From: Lachnospiraceae bacterium
Lineage (GTDB): Bacteria; Bacillota; Clostridia; Lachnospirales; Lachnospiraceae
DNA: 64,000 nt
Assembly (NCBI GenBank): GCA_024681775.1
Contig: JAILAF010000031.1
Span: 1-64,000, forward strand
Direction of reading: 5' to 3'
A program made the position numbers and the translations under genes. The notes under the pieces are model-generated. The model did no database searches, had not been told where the DNA came from, and worked only from the letters and a program-made list of their open reading frames with translations. Every line of letters starts with the position of its first letter. The first letter of the stretch is position 1. Of the stretch, positions 1 through 9,429 are shown piece by piece.

Positions 1-39
1 TTGCAAGGAAGCAATCATTAATTTCAAGGAGGAAAAATT

Positions 40-852
40 ATGGTAGTACAGCACAACTTAACAGCAATGAACTCTAACAGAATGCTCGGTCTGACTCAGT
101 CTACGCTGGCTAAGTCCACCGAGAAGCTCTCTTCCGGTTACAGAGTCAACCGTGCAGCAGATGATGCAGCAGGTCTGGCTATTTCCGAGAAGATGCGCCG
201 TCAGGTTCGTGGCCTGACTCAGGCTTCTTCCAATGCACAGGACGGTATCTCCGCAGTGCAGACCGCAGAAGGTGCTCTGAACGAAGTTCACGACATGCTG
301 CAGCGTATGAATGAGCTGGCTGTCAAGGCGGCAAACGACACCAATACCACTGAGGACCAGAAATACATCAATCAGGAGGTACAGGCACTCGTTTCCGAGA
401 TCGATCGTGTTGCAAGCACCACCACCTTCAACAACCAGAACCTGCTGGATGGCTCTTTCACTGGCAAGGGACTTCAGGTTGGCGCAGAAGCAAACCAGAT
501 CATCACTCTTTCCATTGCTTCTATGAAGGCAAGTGGCCTTGGAGTTAGTGGCATCAGCGTTAGTGGAACTTCCGGTGCTCAGGGCGCCATCAGCACCATC
601 AAGGCTGCTATCAGCTCCCTGAATAGCCAGAGATCCGCACTTGGTGCAGTTCAGAACAGACTTGAGCATACGATCAAGAATCTGGACAACATCGCTGAGA
701 ATACTCAGGCTGCTGAATCCGCTATCCGTGATACCGATATGGCTACTGAGATGGTTAAGTTCTCTAACCAGAACATTCTGCAGCAGGCTGGACAGTCCAT
801 GCTGGCACAGGCTAATCAGTCCAATCAGGGCGTTCTTTCCCTGCTCGGCTAA
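40..852 (+). CDS. hag: Flagellin
   Basis: 270 aa; N-term MVVQHNLTAMNSNRMLGLTQSTLAKSTEKLSSGYRVNRAADDAAGLAISEKMR and C-term DTDMATEMVKFSNQNILQQAGQSMLAQANQ typical of flagellin; SD aaggagga upstream. Confidence 0.97.
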   Translation: MVVQHNLTAMNSNRMLGLTQSTLAKSTEKLSSGYRVNRAADDAAGLAISEKMRRQVRGLTQASSNAQDGISAVQTAEGALNEVHDMLQRMNELAVKAANDTNTTEDQKYINQEVQALVSEIDRVASTTTFNNQNLLDGSFTGKGLQVGAEANQIITLSIASMKASGLGVSGISVSGTSGAQGAISTIKAAISSLNSQRSALGAVQNRLEHTIKNLDNIAENTQAAESAIRDTDMATEMVKFSNQNILQQAGQSMLAQANQSNQGVLSLLG

Positions 853-894
853 TCAGTCTAGGCGTAAGAGGAATTGCCTAACAGCACTACCAAG

Positions 895-924
895 AGAGGG
901 AACCCGTAAGGGTTCCCTCTTTCT
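895..924 (+). terminator. Rho-independent terminator after flagellin
   Basis: AGAGGGAACCC-gtaa-GGGTTCCCTCT followed by T-rich tract. Confidence 0.85.
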
Positions 925-948
925 CATTTGAGCCAAGGAAGCAAGAAC

Positions 949-970
949 GGACCGGGGTATCCCCCGGTCC
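949..970 (-). terminator. Hairpin downstream of the minus-strand nonulosonate operon, probable terminator
   Basis: GGACCGGGG-tatc-CCCCGGTCC just 3' of the minus-strand CMP-sugar synthetase; weak T tract. Confidence 0.45.
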
Positions 971-978
971 GTGTGTCG

Positions 979-1749
979 TTAATTGGATACTTCCATCATT
1001 TGATTGGCAATCCTGTATATTTCAGCAAGTAGAGGATCTTTGGCGCAAAACGATTCGTGCAACTGCTGCATCATTTCAAAATCTTCTTCGGAATCGATAT
1101 CTAAAACCAGATAATCAGTCATCACGGAGATCCCGCAATTGTGATCGAGAATGGTCCCATTGAAATTGCTTCTAAGGAAATCAGGAGAGTATGCGTATAT
1201 GCTTGCGTTTAACTCATATGAAATGGGAGCCTGTTGCCTTGCGGTATAGTTTGAGGCACAGATTTTTCGGTAATATCCGTCCGTTTTTAGCTCGACCATA
1301 TTGAAGTAAGGGCTTCTTCTGGCCTCCACGACACTGAATACCAGATCATAAACTCCTTTTATGTACTCGGTAATGATGTTCTCCACATCCTCCACCCGTC
1401 TTAGCGGAGAAGTGATGTCTAAGTCGACTACGACATCCGGAGAGATGTCGGAGCAGGACAAAAGAGTATCTTTTATTACGGCGACTTTTGCTACGCTATC
1501 ACCTGCCAGTTCAGGCTTGCGCTGTATGAGCCGAATGGGAACAATACTTTGCCTTTGAACCAGATCTACCAGAGGTGCGCTGTCGGTATTCAGGCAGACT
1601 GTTACATTGTGATCTGGATGCTTGTCCATATATCCCTTGATCACTGCAAGAGAATAATATGCAAGAGGAACCCCTCTCATTTCTTTCAGATTCTTATTCT
1701 TAAAGCCTTTAGATCCTGCACGACCGCATATGGTGAATAATATGTTCAT
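979..1749 (-). CDS. Acylneuraminate cytidylyltransferase family protein (CMP-nonulosonate synthetase, LegF/NeuA-like)
   Basis: FTICGRAGSKGFKNKNLKEMRGVPLAYYSL and VVDLDITSPLRRVEDVENII motifs; adjacent NeuB and NeuC homologues. Confidence 0.9.
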   Translation of the reverse strand: MNILFTICGRAGSKGFKNKNLKEMRGVPLAYYSLAVIKGYMDKHPDHNVTVCLNTDSAPLVDLVQRQSIVPIRLIQRKPELAGDSVAKVAVIKDTLLSCSDISPDVVVDLDITSPLRRVEDVENIITEYIKGVYDLVFSVVEARRSPYFNMVELKTDGYYRKICASNYTARQQAPISYELNASIYAYSPDFLRSNFNGTILDHNCGISVMTDYLVLDIDSEEDFEMMQQLHESFCAKDPLLAEIYRIANQMMEVSN

Positions 1750-2687
1750 TTTTTTATAGGCACCCTTCCTTGCGTAAGTTGAAGAAGATCGATTCCATGG
1801 TGATAGCCGTCTTCGATATCAGTTTTTCTTTCGATCATCTCAAGAAAATGAATCAACTCTCTTTTTTGATAATCATCACGTTCCTCGTGAAAGTCCAGTG
1901 TTTTTCCCGTTACTGAAAAATGAATTTGATTGTTTGCAATATCACCAATGATTGTCTCTGCTTCTGTAAAAATCTGAATTTCTCGGATTGTTTTTCTTCC
2001 GAAATAGTCCAAATGCAATTCTGCAATTTTGTCGGGATAATCTGCAATATATATAGCAAAGTCGTCGCTGTCGATTTCAAGATTTGATTTTTTGCCGATC
2101 ATGGCTTGAACTTGCACCGGCGGACCAAACAGGTAAGTAAGATAGTCCCATTCATGAATGAGATCAATGCTTACGCCGCCACCCATATCTTTGTGGGCGC
2201 TATAAGTATCTCTGTAGTCCTGCCCGGGGCGCCATTCAGGCAGATAACTGGAAGAAATGCTTCGGACAGAAAAAACATCTTCAGGAGAAATATTATTCTT
2301 AATCCACTGAATTACAGCATTATATCGTAAAGGGGCAGCAACATAGTAGACGGAATCATTTCTGGTTGCAAAGGATTTGGCTTTAACAATCTGCGTCAGT
2401 GGGACTACCGGCTTTTCGATAAAAAAGTGTTTTCCCTTGTCGTGAAACAACTTGAGGGATTCCAGATGCATATCGGTTGGATTGGTAATGAAAATTACAT
2501 CATAATCTCCCGGAACATCTTCCGGAGAGTCATATATGTTATCCGCACCATCGACAGATTCTTTTTTTCTTCGGAAGGCGTCTATATACAGATCGATCCC
2601 TCTGCTGTTACAGACTGCCTGCAGATTCCGGATATGCCTTTTGGCGATGGAACCGATCCCTACAAAACATACTTTCAGTTTTTTCAC
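1746..2687 (-). CDS. Gfo/Idh/MocA family oxidoreductase
   Basis: VCFVGIGSIAKRHIRNLQ nucleotide-binding N-term, FIEKPVV motif; proposed GTG start at 2687 with SD GGAG, 1 nt from the upstream stop. Confidence 0.85.
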   Translation of the reverse strand: MKKLKVCFVGIGSIAKRHIRNLQAVCNSRGIDLYIDAFRRKKESVDGADNIYDSPEDVPGDYDVIFITNPTDMHLESLKLFHDKGKHFFIEKPVVPLTQIVKAKSFATRNDSVYYVAAPLRYNAVIQWIKNNISPEDVFSVRSISSSYLPEWRPGQDYRDTYSAHKDMGGGVSIDLIHEWDYLTYLFGPPVQVQAMIGKKSNLEIDSDDFAIYIADYPDKIAELHLDYFGRKTIREIQIFTEAETIIGDIANNQIHFSVTGKTLDFHEERDDYQKRELIHFLEMIERKTDIEDGYHHGIDLLQLTQGRVPIKK

Positions 2688-2688
2688 C

Positions 2689-3657
2689 TTATGCTCCCAA
2701 TGAATCAATGATCTCGAGGATCTTTTTGTCTTGTTCAAATGTGTACCGTGCGGGTACATGATTCAAGACGATGTCAAAGAATTGACGTATCTCGTTTTTG
2801 TAAGCGTTCTCCACAATGAATGCTCTGTACCCGTCTTTGTGCTCGGCCGCTTCTTTTAATGTGACATTCACAAGTTCTTTCGTAACCGGATCATATTCAT
2901 GGATATGATCCGGGGTTCCGTCCCAGGAAATATAGGCATTCTCTGCATAGGCTTCCAGCTTTCTGACTGCTACGGGAGAAACGACATCCACAACAAGAAT
3001 ACCTTTGTTTCCGTTCTTATGATCGATCTTGATCAGGAAATTATCATGGAAATCAATATCGAGATCTGTCATTTTATCGGATGCAGCGTGAGCGGAAGTG
3101 ATTTCTCCGAAGGAGTCGTTAAGCCAAGGAAGTTCAATGGCCAGTATCTCGCGACAACCGTTTGTCCGCTTATCCCCGATAAAGAAATCTTTGTAGGTTT
3201 CCCAAGGATGCCAATCGGGAAGATACTGTCCAATATGATAGATATAATTCCACCGTTTTTTGGAACTGATTCTGGAACCGATGTATTGTATTTCTTCACG
3301 GTAGAGAAACGTGGAAGACAGGAACAGAGTTACTTCTTTTTCTTTAGCGAGCAGAATGTTTTCATCATAGCCGTCATATACAAGGTTCAGCTCGGTAAAG
3401 ACATGCCATCCCCTTGACAGGCAATCCTTTATGAGTGCCGAATGGGACAGGGGAGAGGTACAGACAAAGGCGCAGTCAACCTGTATATCAAGGGAATCCA
3501 AAGAAGAAAAGCATGAAATGGAGAACAACGCTTCGGACTCTGTTCTGCGGTCTTCCCGAGCGTCGATTCCGATGATCGTGTATTCAGGAAACAATTCCTT
3601 TATCAGACGGATCCGCCGTTTGCCCATGGATCCCAATCCAATTACAACGATATTCAC
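2689..3657 (-). CDS. Gfo/Idh/MocA family oxidoreductase
   Basis: MNIVVIGLGSMGKRRIRLIKE Rossmann start; tandem with another Gfo/Idh gene. Confidence 0.8.
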   Translation of the reverse strand: MNIVVIGLGSMGKRRIRLIKELFPEYTIIGIDAREDRRTESEALFSISCFSSLDSLDIQVDCAFVCTSPLSHSALIKDCLSRGWHVFTELNLVYDGYDENILLAKEKEVTLFLSSTFLYREEIQYIGSRISSKKRWNYIYHIGQYLPDWHPWETYKDFFIGDKRTNGCREILAIELPWLNDSFGEITSAHAASDKMTDLDIDFHDNFLIKIDHKNGNKGILVVDVVSPVAVRKLEAYAENAYISWDGTPDHIHEYDPVTKELVNVTLKEAAEHKDGYRAFIVENAYKNEIRQFFDIVLNHVPARYTFEQDKKILEIIDSLGA

Positions 3658-3672
3658 GTGAAAAGCGCCTCC

Positions 3673-4830
3673 TTACACTTCCAGATCATAGAATTTTTTC
3701 TTAAGATCTATGTTTCCGGAAAAAACTGTTTTTATTGTCGTTTCAGAAATAAGCTCAGCAGCGTGCCCATCACCGTAGGGGGTTCTGACTTTTTGACATA
3801 ATGATTTGTGATCTTCAGACAATGCTCTGTTGATCGCTTCAATAATGGCCTTACTTGATGGAGCACAGTTGATAGTGCTTTCTGACTGCAATCTTCCTCT
3901 TTGCCGGTCTCCGATGTTTACAGTGGGAATATGAAAGGCCGGAGCCTCTATGATACCACTGGAGGAATTTCCAAGGACAAACTCGGAGTACTTCATCAGG
4001 GAAAGGTATCGATGAACACCAAGAGAAGCATGTACATGGAGATTTTTAACTTCCTGTTCGGCAGCATCAAGAAGCGCGTTGATCCTGGCACCACCGAGAT
4101 CAGCATTTGACTTCGTTACGATAAATTCTATGGCGGGAAAAGCACTGACAGCATCCAGGAAATTACGGATCAACTCGTCGATATCAGAATCATCCAGCGT
4201 AACGGGATGATACGTACAAATTGCATATCTGCAATCTGACAAACCAATGCTTTCAAGGGCTTGCTCTCTGGTCATATCTGCTGCGGACAGAATATTGTCA
4301 ATGCTGGTCGATCCAAAATTGAAAACACGGGACGGATCTTCGCCAAGTTGGATCACACGTTTTTTGCTTATTTCGTTTGTGACAAAATGCAGATAGCTGA
4401 TCTTAGAAATGCAATGGCGAATCCATTCGTCCCAGGCACCTTCTGTAGTATCTCCTCCACAAAGGTGGAATACGGGAGTTTTGGTGTTTCCTGCGGCAAT
4501 GGCGATTGCAAGGGTTTCATATCGATCTCCGAGAAGAAGAACAGCGTCGTACCGCTCCTTTACAAACAGCGTGGTAAACTTTTCCAAACAATCTGCTTGA
4601 TTTTCAGAGATGTTTAACTCTGACCCCGACAAAATGCTAATAGCCACTTTGTGGTCTATGCGCTCTTTTATTTCATTGACTGTCAGACCGTATTCTTCTG
4701 ACAGGTGAGTACCGGTAACGATAAGCTCTACCCGCAGATCACCCGATTCCTGTTTTCGTAGTTCTCGGATCACAGGTGATAATAGCCCATATTCTGCCCT
4801 TGTTGCGGTGATAACGGCAATTTTCTTCAT
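3673..4830 (-). CDS. neuC: UDP-N-acetylglucosamine / N,N'-diacetylbacillosamine 2-epimerase (hydrolysing), NeuC/LegG-like
   Basis: MKKIAVITATRAEYGLLSPVIRE, LLGDRYETLAIAIAA, GNSSSGIIEAP motifs. Confidence 0.93.
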   Translation of the reverse strand: MKKIAVITATRAEYGLLSPVIRELRKQESGDLRVELIVTGTHLSEEYGLTVNEIKERIDHKVAISILSGSELNISENQADCLEKFTTLFVKERYDAVLLLGDRYETLAIAIAAGNTKTPVFHLCGGDTTEGAWDEWIRHCISKISYLHFVTNEISKKRVIQLGEDPSRVFNFGSTSIDNILSAADMTREQALESIGLSDCRYAICTYHPVTLDDSDIDELIRNFLDAVSAFPAIEFIVTKSNADLGGARINALLDAAEQEVKNLHVHASLGVHRYLSLMKYSEFVLGNSSSGIIEAPAFHIPTVNIGDRQRGRLQSESTINCAPSSKAIIEAINRALSEDHKSLCQKVRTPYGDGHAAELISETTIKTVFSGNIDLKKKFYDLEV

Positions 4831-5819
4831 AATTCAATCAACTCATCTTCGCAAAAATCTCGCACGGCTCTTGTGCCAAGCACTTCATTCCATCGCATGG
4901 GGCTGATCCCGTTCCCGGGGCGCTTTACGGTTAAGTTTTCTGTTGATAACAGTTCACCAGCCTTAATATTTCTTTTGGCAATAATGCTTTTCCTGGCAAC
5001 AGAGAGGTTTTTTTGTTCAGAAGGAGACGGAGTTTTGATGCCGGAGCCCAGGGCTTTTTCTATGTGTCTGATATTTGAGACCATTTGCGCAAGTTCTTCG
5101 GGTTCCAAACTGGCCTTGTGATCGGGCCCTTCCATTTCCCTGCTAAGTGTAAAGTGCTTTTCGATTATGGAAGCCCCGAGTGCCACTGCAGCTACAGGCA
5201 CCTCAATTCCTTTCGTGTGGTCAGAATAACCTACTTCCAGGCAAAAGGCATCCCGCATGGTCTGCATCGCTCTTAAGTTTACATCTTCAAACGGAGTTGG
5301 ATACTCGGTATTACAATGTAACAGCGTGATCTCTCCTGATCCGTTTTCTCGAAGCACCTTAATCGCTGTATCGATCTCAGACATTTTGCACATTCCGGTC
5401 GACATGACGACAGGTTTAGATGTTTTTGCCAATTCCACAAGGTAGGGGTAATTCGTGATCTCGCCTGAAGGAACCTTCCAAAAGGGCATATGGAGTTCGC
5501 TCAGGAAATGAATACTGTCCATGTCAAAAGGAGTGGACAAAAAGCAGATCCCAATCTCGTCACAGTACTTCTTGAGTTTTATGAATTCTTCATATGAAAG
5601 CTCCAGTTTCTTCAGCATGTCTGCTTGAGTGCCCTGTCCAGTGGCGTTTTTCTGGTAATCCGCTTTCTGAGCACTCTTTGAAACCAGATTCTCTGATTTG
5701 AAAGTCTGAAACTTAATGCAATCAACGCCGGCCTTTTTTGCTGCGTCGACCATTTTACAAGCTAATTCCAAGCTTCCGTTATGATTTACGCCTGCTTCGG
5801 CAATGATAAATACACTCAT
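4827..5819 (-). CDS. neuB: N-acetylneuraminate/legionaminate synthase (NeuB/LegI-like) with C-terminal SAF domain
   Basis: FIIAEAGVNHNGSLELACKMVDAAKKAGVDCIKFQTFK; GYSDHTKGIEVPVAAVALGASIIEKHFTL; SAF-like C-term. Confidence 0.96.
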   Translation of the reverse strand: MSVFIIAEAGVNHNGSLELACKMVDAAKKAGVDCIKFQTFKSENLVSKSAQKADYQKNATGQGTQADMLKKLELSYEEFIKLKKYCDEIGICFLSTPFDMDSIHFLSELHMPFWKVPSGEITNYPYLVELAKTSKPVVMSTGMCKMSEIDTAIKVLRENGSGEITLLHCNTEYPTPFEDVNLRAMQTMRDAFCLEVGYSDHTKGIEVPVAAVALGASIIEKHFTLSREMEGPDHKASLEPEELAQMVSNIRHIEKALGSGIKTPSPSEQKNLSVARKSIIAKRNIKAGELLSTENLTVKRPGNGISPMRWNEVLGTRAVRDFCEDELIEL

Positions 5820-6484
5820 TGTTCAATCACCTTGCATGGATTTCCATAAGCTGTCACATGATCCGGGATGTCCGTTACAACTACGCTGCCCGCACCAATC
5901 AGGGAATTCTTTCCGATCCGGATACATTGTCTTATGACGGAACCGGCACCGATATGAGTTTCCTCTCCGATGGATACGCTCCCGCACAATAGGCTTCCGG
6001 GGCTGATATGAACAAAATCGTTAATCCGGCAGTCATGCTCTATGATTGCACCGGTATTGATAATGGAATGGCTCCCAATCCGGCAACCAATATTCACAAT
6101 GGCATTTTTTCCCACAAATACACCGACTCCGAGATTAGCCTGCTCGGAAACAATGGCAGATGGATCAATAATTGTCGGAATGGAAAAGCCAATCTCCTGA
6201 ATGACCGATCCGATATGTTTTCTCCCGGAAGGGTCTCCAATGCTTCCAAGTGTGATGAATGCAGATCCCCAATGTTCAGAAAATAACACCGAAAGATCGG
6301 CATCTATACCCACAAGGTAATTGGAAACAATGCTATCTGCTTCGAGTTCCCTGTAGTTATCTGCGTCTTTGGCAATAACGCCAATCTTTTCGTATGAGTC
6401 ACTTCTTAACAGGGTGTCCAGCACGGAATGGCAATGGCCGCCTCCACCAATCAATAAAATGTTCTTGCTGATTTCGAGACTCAT
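5816..6484 (-). CDS. NeuD/PglD/LegH-family sugar O/N-acyltransferase (left-handed beta helix)
   Basis: LLIGGGGHCHSVLDTL N-term; hexapeptide repeats; AYGNPCKVI C-term. Start at MSLEIS preferred over the longer ORF (to 6523). Confidence 0.88.
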   Translation of the reverse strand: MSLEISKNILLIGGGGHCHSVLDTLLRSDSYEKIGVIAKDADNYRELEADSIVSNYLVGIDADLSVLFSEHWGSAFITLGSIGDPSGRKHIGSVIQEIGFSIPTIIDPSAIVSEQANLGVGVFVGKNAIVNIGCRIGSHSIINTGAIIEHDCRINDFVHISPGSLLCGSVSIGEETHIGAGSVIRQCIRIGKNSLIGAGSVVVTDIPDHVTAYGNPCKVIEQ

Positions 6485-6564
6485 TTTGTGATTTTTCCCT
6501 TTTTCATATGTATGTGGTAGCAAATGGATAAACTATATTATCAAGATATAAAAGAACATGATTT

Positions 6565-6593
6565 ATTATACAATTATGCTTTCTGAAGGTAAA
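6565..6593 (-). promoter_or_regulatory. Sigma-A-type promoter for the minus-strand nonulosonate operon
   Basis: On minus strand: TTTACC-17 bp-TATAAT; near-identical copy at 37900-37928. Confidence 0.7.
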
Positions 6594-6620
6594 TAGTTTC
6601 CATAAGGCAATCCGTAACAA

Positions 6621-6649
6621 TTGATATAGTATCATTTGCGTGATACTAT
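6621..6649 (+). promoter_or_regulatory. Sigma-A-type promoter for the plus-strand glycosyltransferase block
   Basis: TTGATA-17 bp-TACTAT; shares TTTGCGTGATACTAT with 37960-37988. Confidence 0.6.
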
Positions 6650-6752
6650 AAAATATATTATGAATTCGAGTTTTAACGATTTTTAAGGCGTCACGAGTGC
6701 TCCAAAAAATATTTGCATAAATAATTCCAAGTAGTTTTTTGAGGCCATTCTT

Positions 6753-7946
6753 ATGAGCAGGATATTAATATTCCGTAGAGGAAATTTTTGCTATAATTCG
6801 TTAAATGTTTTTTCTCAATGTCTTGCATCTTCCCTGGAAAAATTGGGCTATTCTGTTGTTTTCTTCGACGTGCATAAAGAAGGAACTATCGATTTAGAAG
6901 AAGTCTCAGTCGTCAGAGAATATGATTTTGATGCGGCTATCGCATTTAATGCCGGAGGACAGCATAATACATGTTTACCTGATGGTAGAAACCTCTTTGA
7001 TGCGTATGAAATCCCATTTTTTAACTACATTGTTGATCATCCGCTTGCTCACCATGGCAATATGACTTCTACTTGCAGTAACTATTATGTGATTTGTGTA
7101 GATGGAGAACACAAAGAGTATGTAGATAGACATTATCCCCGTGTAAAAGAAGCCTTCTTTTTACCTTTGGCAGGGCTTGGGGATGATGATTATTTAATAG
7201 ACTCATTTGAGGATTATAAGCGTCGCCCGTTTCAGCTGGGCTTTACCGGGAGTTTTGATGATTTTAGAGTGTTGGATGAAGAAATAAGTGGATATCCGAC
7301 ACTTCTCCAAAAAATTATAAACGCTCAAATCGATATACTTCTTTCCGAAAGAAATCTGGGCATTGAACAATCTCTTACCCTGGCGCTGGACTCAATGAAC
7401 CTGCTGAAAGATACTGATATTTCATTCGAACAGTATGCCGTTTCTACAAGAATAGTAAATCGATGGATAAAGGCGTATATACGCGAGGAGGCTATAAGAT
7501 ACCTGGCGGCCGGCAGAGTGCCAATTCACATCTGGGGTTCCGGGTGGGAGAAGATGAGGGATTTGCCGAACGATTCTTTGATAGTGCATCCTGCTGTTGC
7601 ATATGAATCTTTGCCGGAAATATGTCAAAATACGCAAATTTGTTTTAATAATATGCCCTGGTTTAAACAGGGCATGCATGATCGCGTTCCGACTGCGATG
7701 CTTGCCGGTGCAATGGTTCTTTCGGATAGCAGCAGATACGTGGATCGATTGATAAATGAGTATGGGGAAGTGGTCTGTCTTTATGACATTTCTCAACTTA
7801 GTGAATTGCCGGGTCTTGTTAACGATTTGATAAAGTCACCAGAAAAATGTTATGAAATAGCAACGCATGGGAAGAATATAGCAACTGAGTGTTTTACCTG
7901 GAATGATGTTGCTCGGAAATTTGCACAAATAGTGGATGGATTGTGA
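6753..7946 (+). CDS. CgeB-like glycosyltransferase (family 1-type C-term)
   Basis: 397 aa; GT-B-like C-terminal FNNMPWFKQGMHDRVPTAMLAGAMVLSDSS. Confidence 0.65.
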   Translation: MSRILIFRRGNFCYNSLNVFSQCLASSLEKLGYSVVFFDVHKEGTIDLEEVSVVREYDFDAAIAFNAGGQHNTCLPDGRNLFDAYEIPFFNYIVDHPLAHHGNMTSTCSNYYVICVDGEHKEYVDRHYPRVKEAFFLPLAGLGDDDYLIDSFEDYKRRPFQLGFTGSFDDFRVLDEEISGYPTLLQKIINAQIDILLSERNLGIEQSLTLALDSMNLLKDTDISFEQYAVSTRIVNRWIKAYIREEAIRYLAAGRVPIHIWGSGWEKMRDLPNDSLIVHPAVAYESLPEICQNTQICFNNMPWFKQGMHDRVPTAMLAGAMVLSDSSRYVDRLINEYGEVVCLYDISQLSELPGLVNDLIKSPEKCYEIATHGKNIATECFTWNDVARKFAQIVDGL

Positions 7947-8004
7947 GCATTTGGAGGCAAAAGTGCCTCTGGTGTGGGAAATAGAGGGGGAATGAGAGCG
8001 GAGA

Positions 8005-9414
8005 ATGATTGAACTGGACCAAGGTTTAATTGAGGATATTTCAGAGGTTACTTACAAAAATGTGTTTGTATATAGGTATTTGACCGAGAAATTGTTCTAC
8101 GTAGAAGATGAAGATGAATTAATAAATAACTCCGCATATAGTGGCAAGAATCCGCCGTTGCTCCAGATGAAGGGATCTGAATATGTAGTTGAGACTGTTC
8201 TGAAATCCTATTATGAAAGGTTGGAGCCACGGGATTATCTGTTTATTGGAGGGATGTTTAGAAAAAATATCGGCGGAGAATTGGTACATACGGCGTTGGA
8301 TCCATATATCGATCTGCTTGATGCGTCAAAGTATACGATGATCGAGCCCTGCAACGAAATCAATTCGGAGATTCCCTTGCACACAATTAATTGTCATCCG
8401 ATCTTACGAAACCATATTGTCAATGGGTATGGAATAGATCGTATTGATTTGGCAGAACTGGAAGAAGCGATGAATGATTCACTTTTTCCTGTTGTGGAAA
8501 GGTTCTATGCACTTCGATTACCTCATTGCCAGAAAGAAAGTATTTTGTCGTCGCTGCAATGGTCACTCGCTTTACGAAGAGCGTATATGTCCTTTTATGA
8601 AGAAGTAATAAGAAGAGTGGCTCCTAAGGTGGTTTTGCATTCGCATGGAACATCTCGCAACTGTTGCTACGCTTACGAAGTGGCCAAGAGAAATGGCATC
8701 CCATGTATAGAAATAGACCACGGAGCAATTATTCACACTCGACGTTATACACAAAATTCTAAGTATTCGGACTTACATTTTTCGTTTAGTGATTTGGCTG
8801 AGAAATCCGCGCGAGACCTAGGAGTAACCAATGTTCGCGCAGTAGGGAAACCGGGAGTGCTGCAAAAGGGAGAAGACTATGCAGGACTAAACATGAGGAT
8901 TACAGTGGTTTGCGTTATCTCCAGCTGCGAACAAGGGCTTCTGGAGAAAGCCGGTATTTTGTCTGAAATGTTGCCTTCAGAATCATACATTGTAATGTAC
9001 AAACGGCATAGTGCAGAAAAGTGGGATGAAGAAACAGACGGATACATTAGAAAAACATATTCACGACTCAAAGTTATGGAGTTTGGAGTCGATATTAATG
9101 ACATATACAGAATCAGCCATATTGTAATCGGGGAAAAAAGTACGGCTTTATTAGAAGCAATCCCCTATGAGCACATAAAAATACTAATAAATAAAAGGAG
9201 GAATGATACTTCATTAGAAGAGGGCGGATGTTTGGCATTTTTTGAACAGGTAGTGAACAACGAGGAAATGATTTATACAGAGAGTGTTGATGAAATGTAT
9301 AAAGAAATCATGTCCTATGACAGGCTAAATAATTTCCGTCCCAAAGGTGACATTTATTGGCACAAGGATCCGGAAAAAAGTTTTCTCAAAAGTCTTGAAT
9401 GTTTTCACAGTTAG
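8005..9414 (+). CDS. Uncharacterised GT-B-like protein (possible nonulosonic acid/polysaccharide transferase)
   Basis: 469 aa; VVLHSHGTSRNCCYAYEVAKRNGIPCIEIDHGAI and IVIGEKSTALLEAIPYEHIKILIN resemble GT-B capsule-type or polysialyltransferase-like folds. Confidence 0.45.
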   Translation: MIELDQGLIEDISEVTYKNVFVYRYLTEKLFYVEDEDELINNSAYSGKNPPLLQMKGSEYVVETVLKSYYERLEPRDYLFIGGMFRKNIGGELVHTALDPYIDLLDASKYTMIEPCNEINSEIPLHTINCHPILRNHIVNGYGIDRIDLAELEEAMNDSLFPVVERFYALRLPHCQKESILSSLQWSLALRRAYMSFYEEVIRRVAPKVVLHSHGTSRNCCYAYEVAKRNGIPCIEIDHGAIIHTRRYTQNSKYSDLHFSFSDLAEKSARDLGVTNVRAVGKPGVLQKGEDYAGLNMRITVVCVISSCEQGLLEKAGILSEMLPSESYIVMYKRHSAEKWDEETDGYIRKTYSRLKVMEFGVDINDIYRISHIVIGEKSTALLEAIPYEHIKILINKRRNDTSLEEGGCLAFFEQVVNNEEMIYTESVDEMYKEIMSYDRLNNFRPKGDIYWHKDPEKSFLKSLECFHS

Positions 9415-9429
9415 AGAAAGGAGCAAAAA

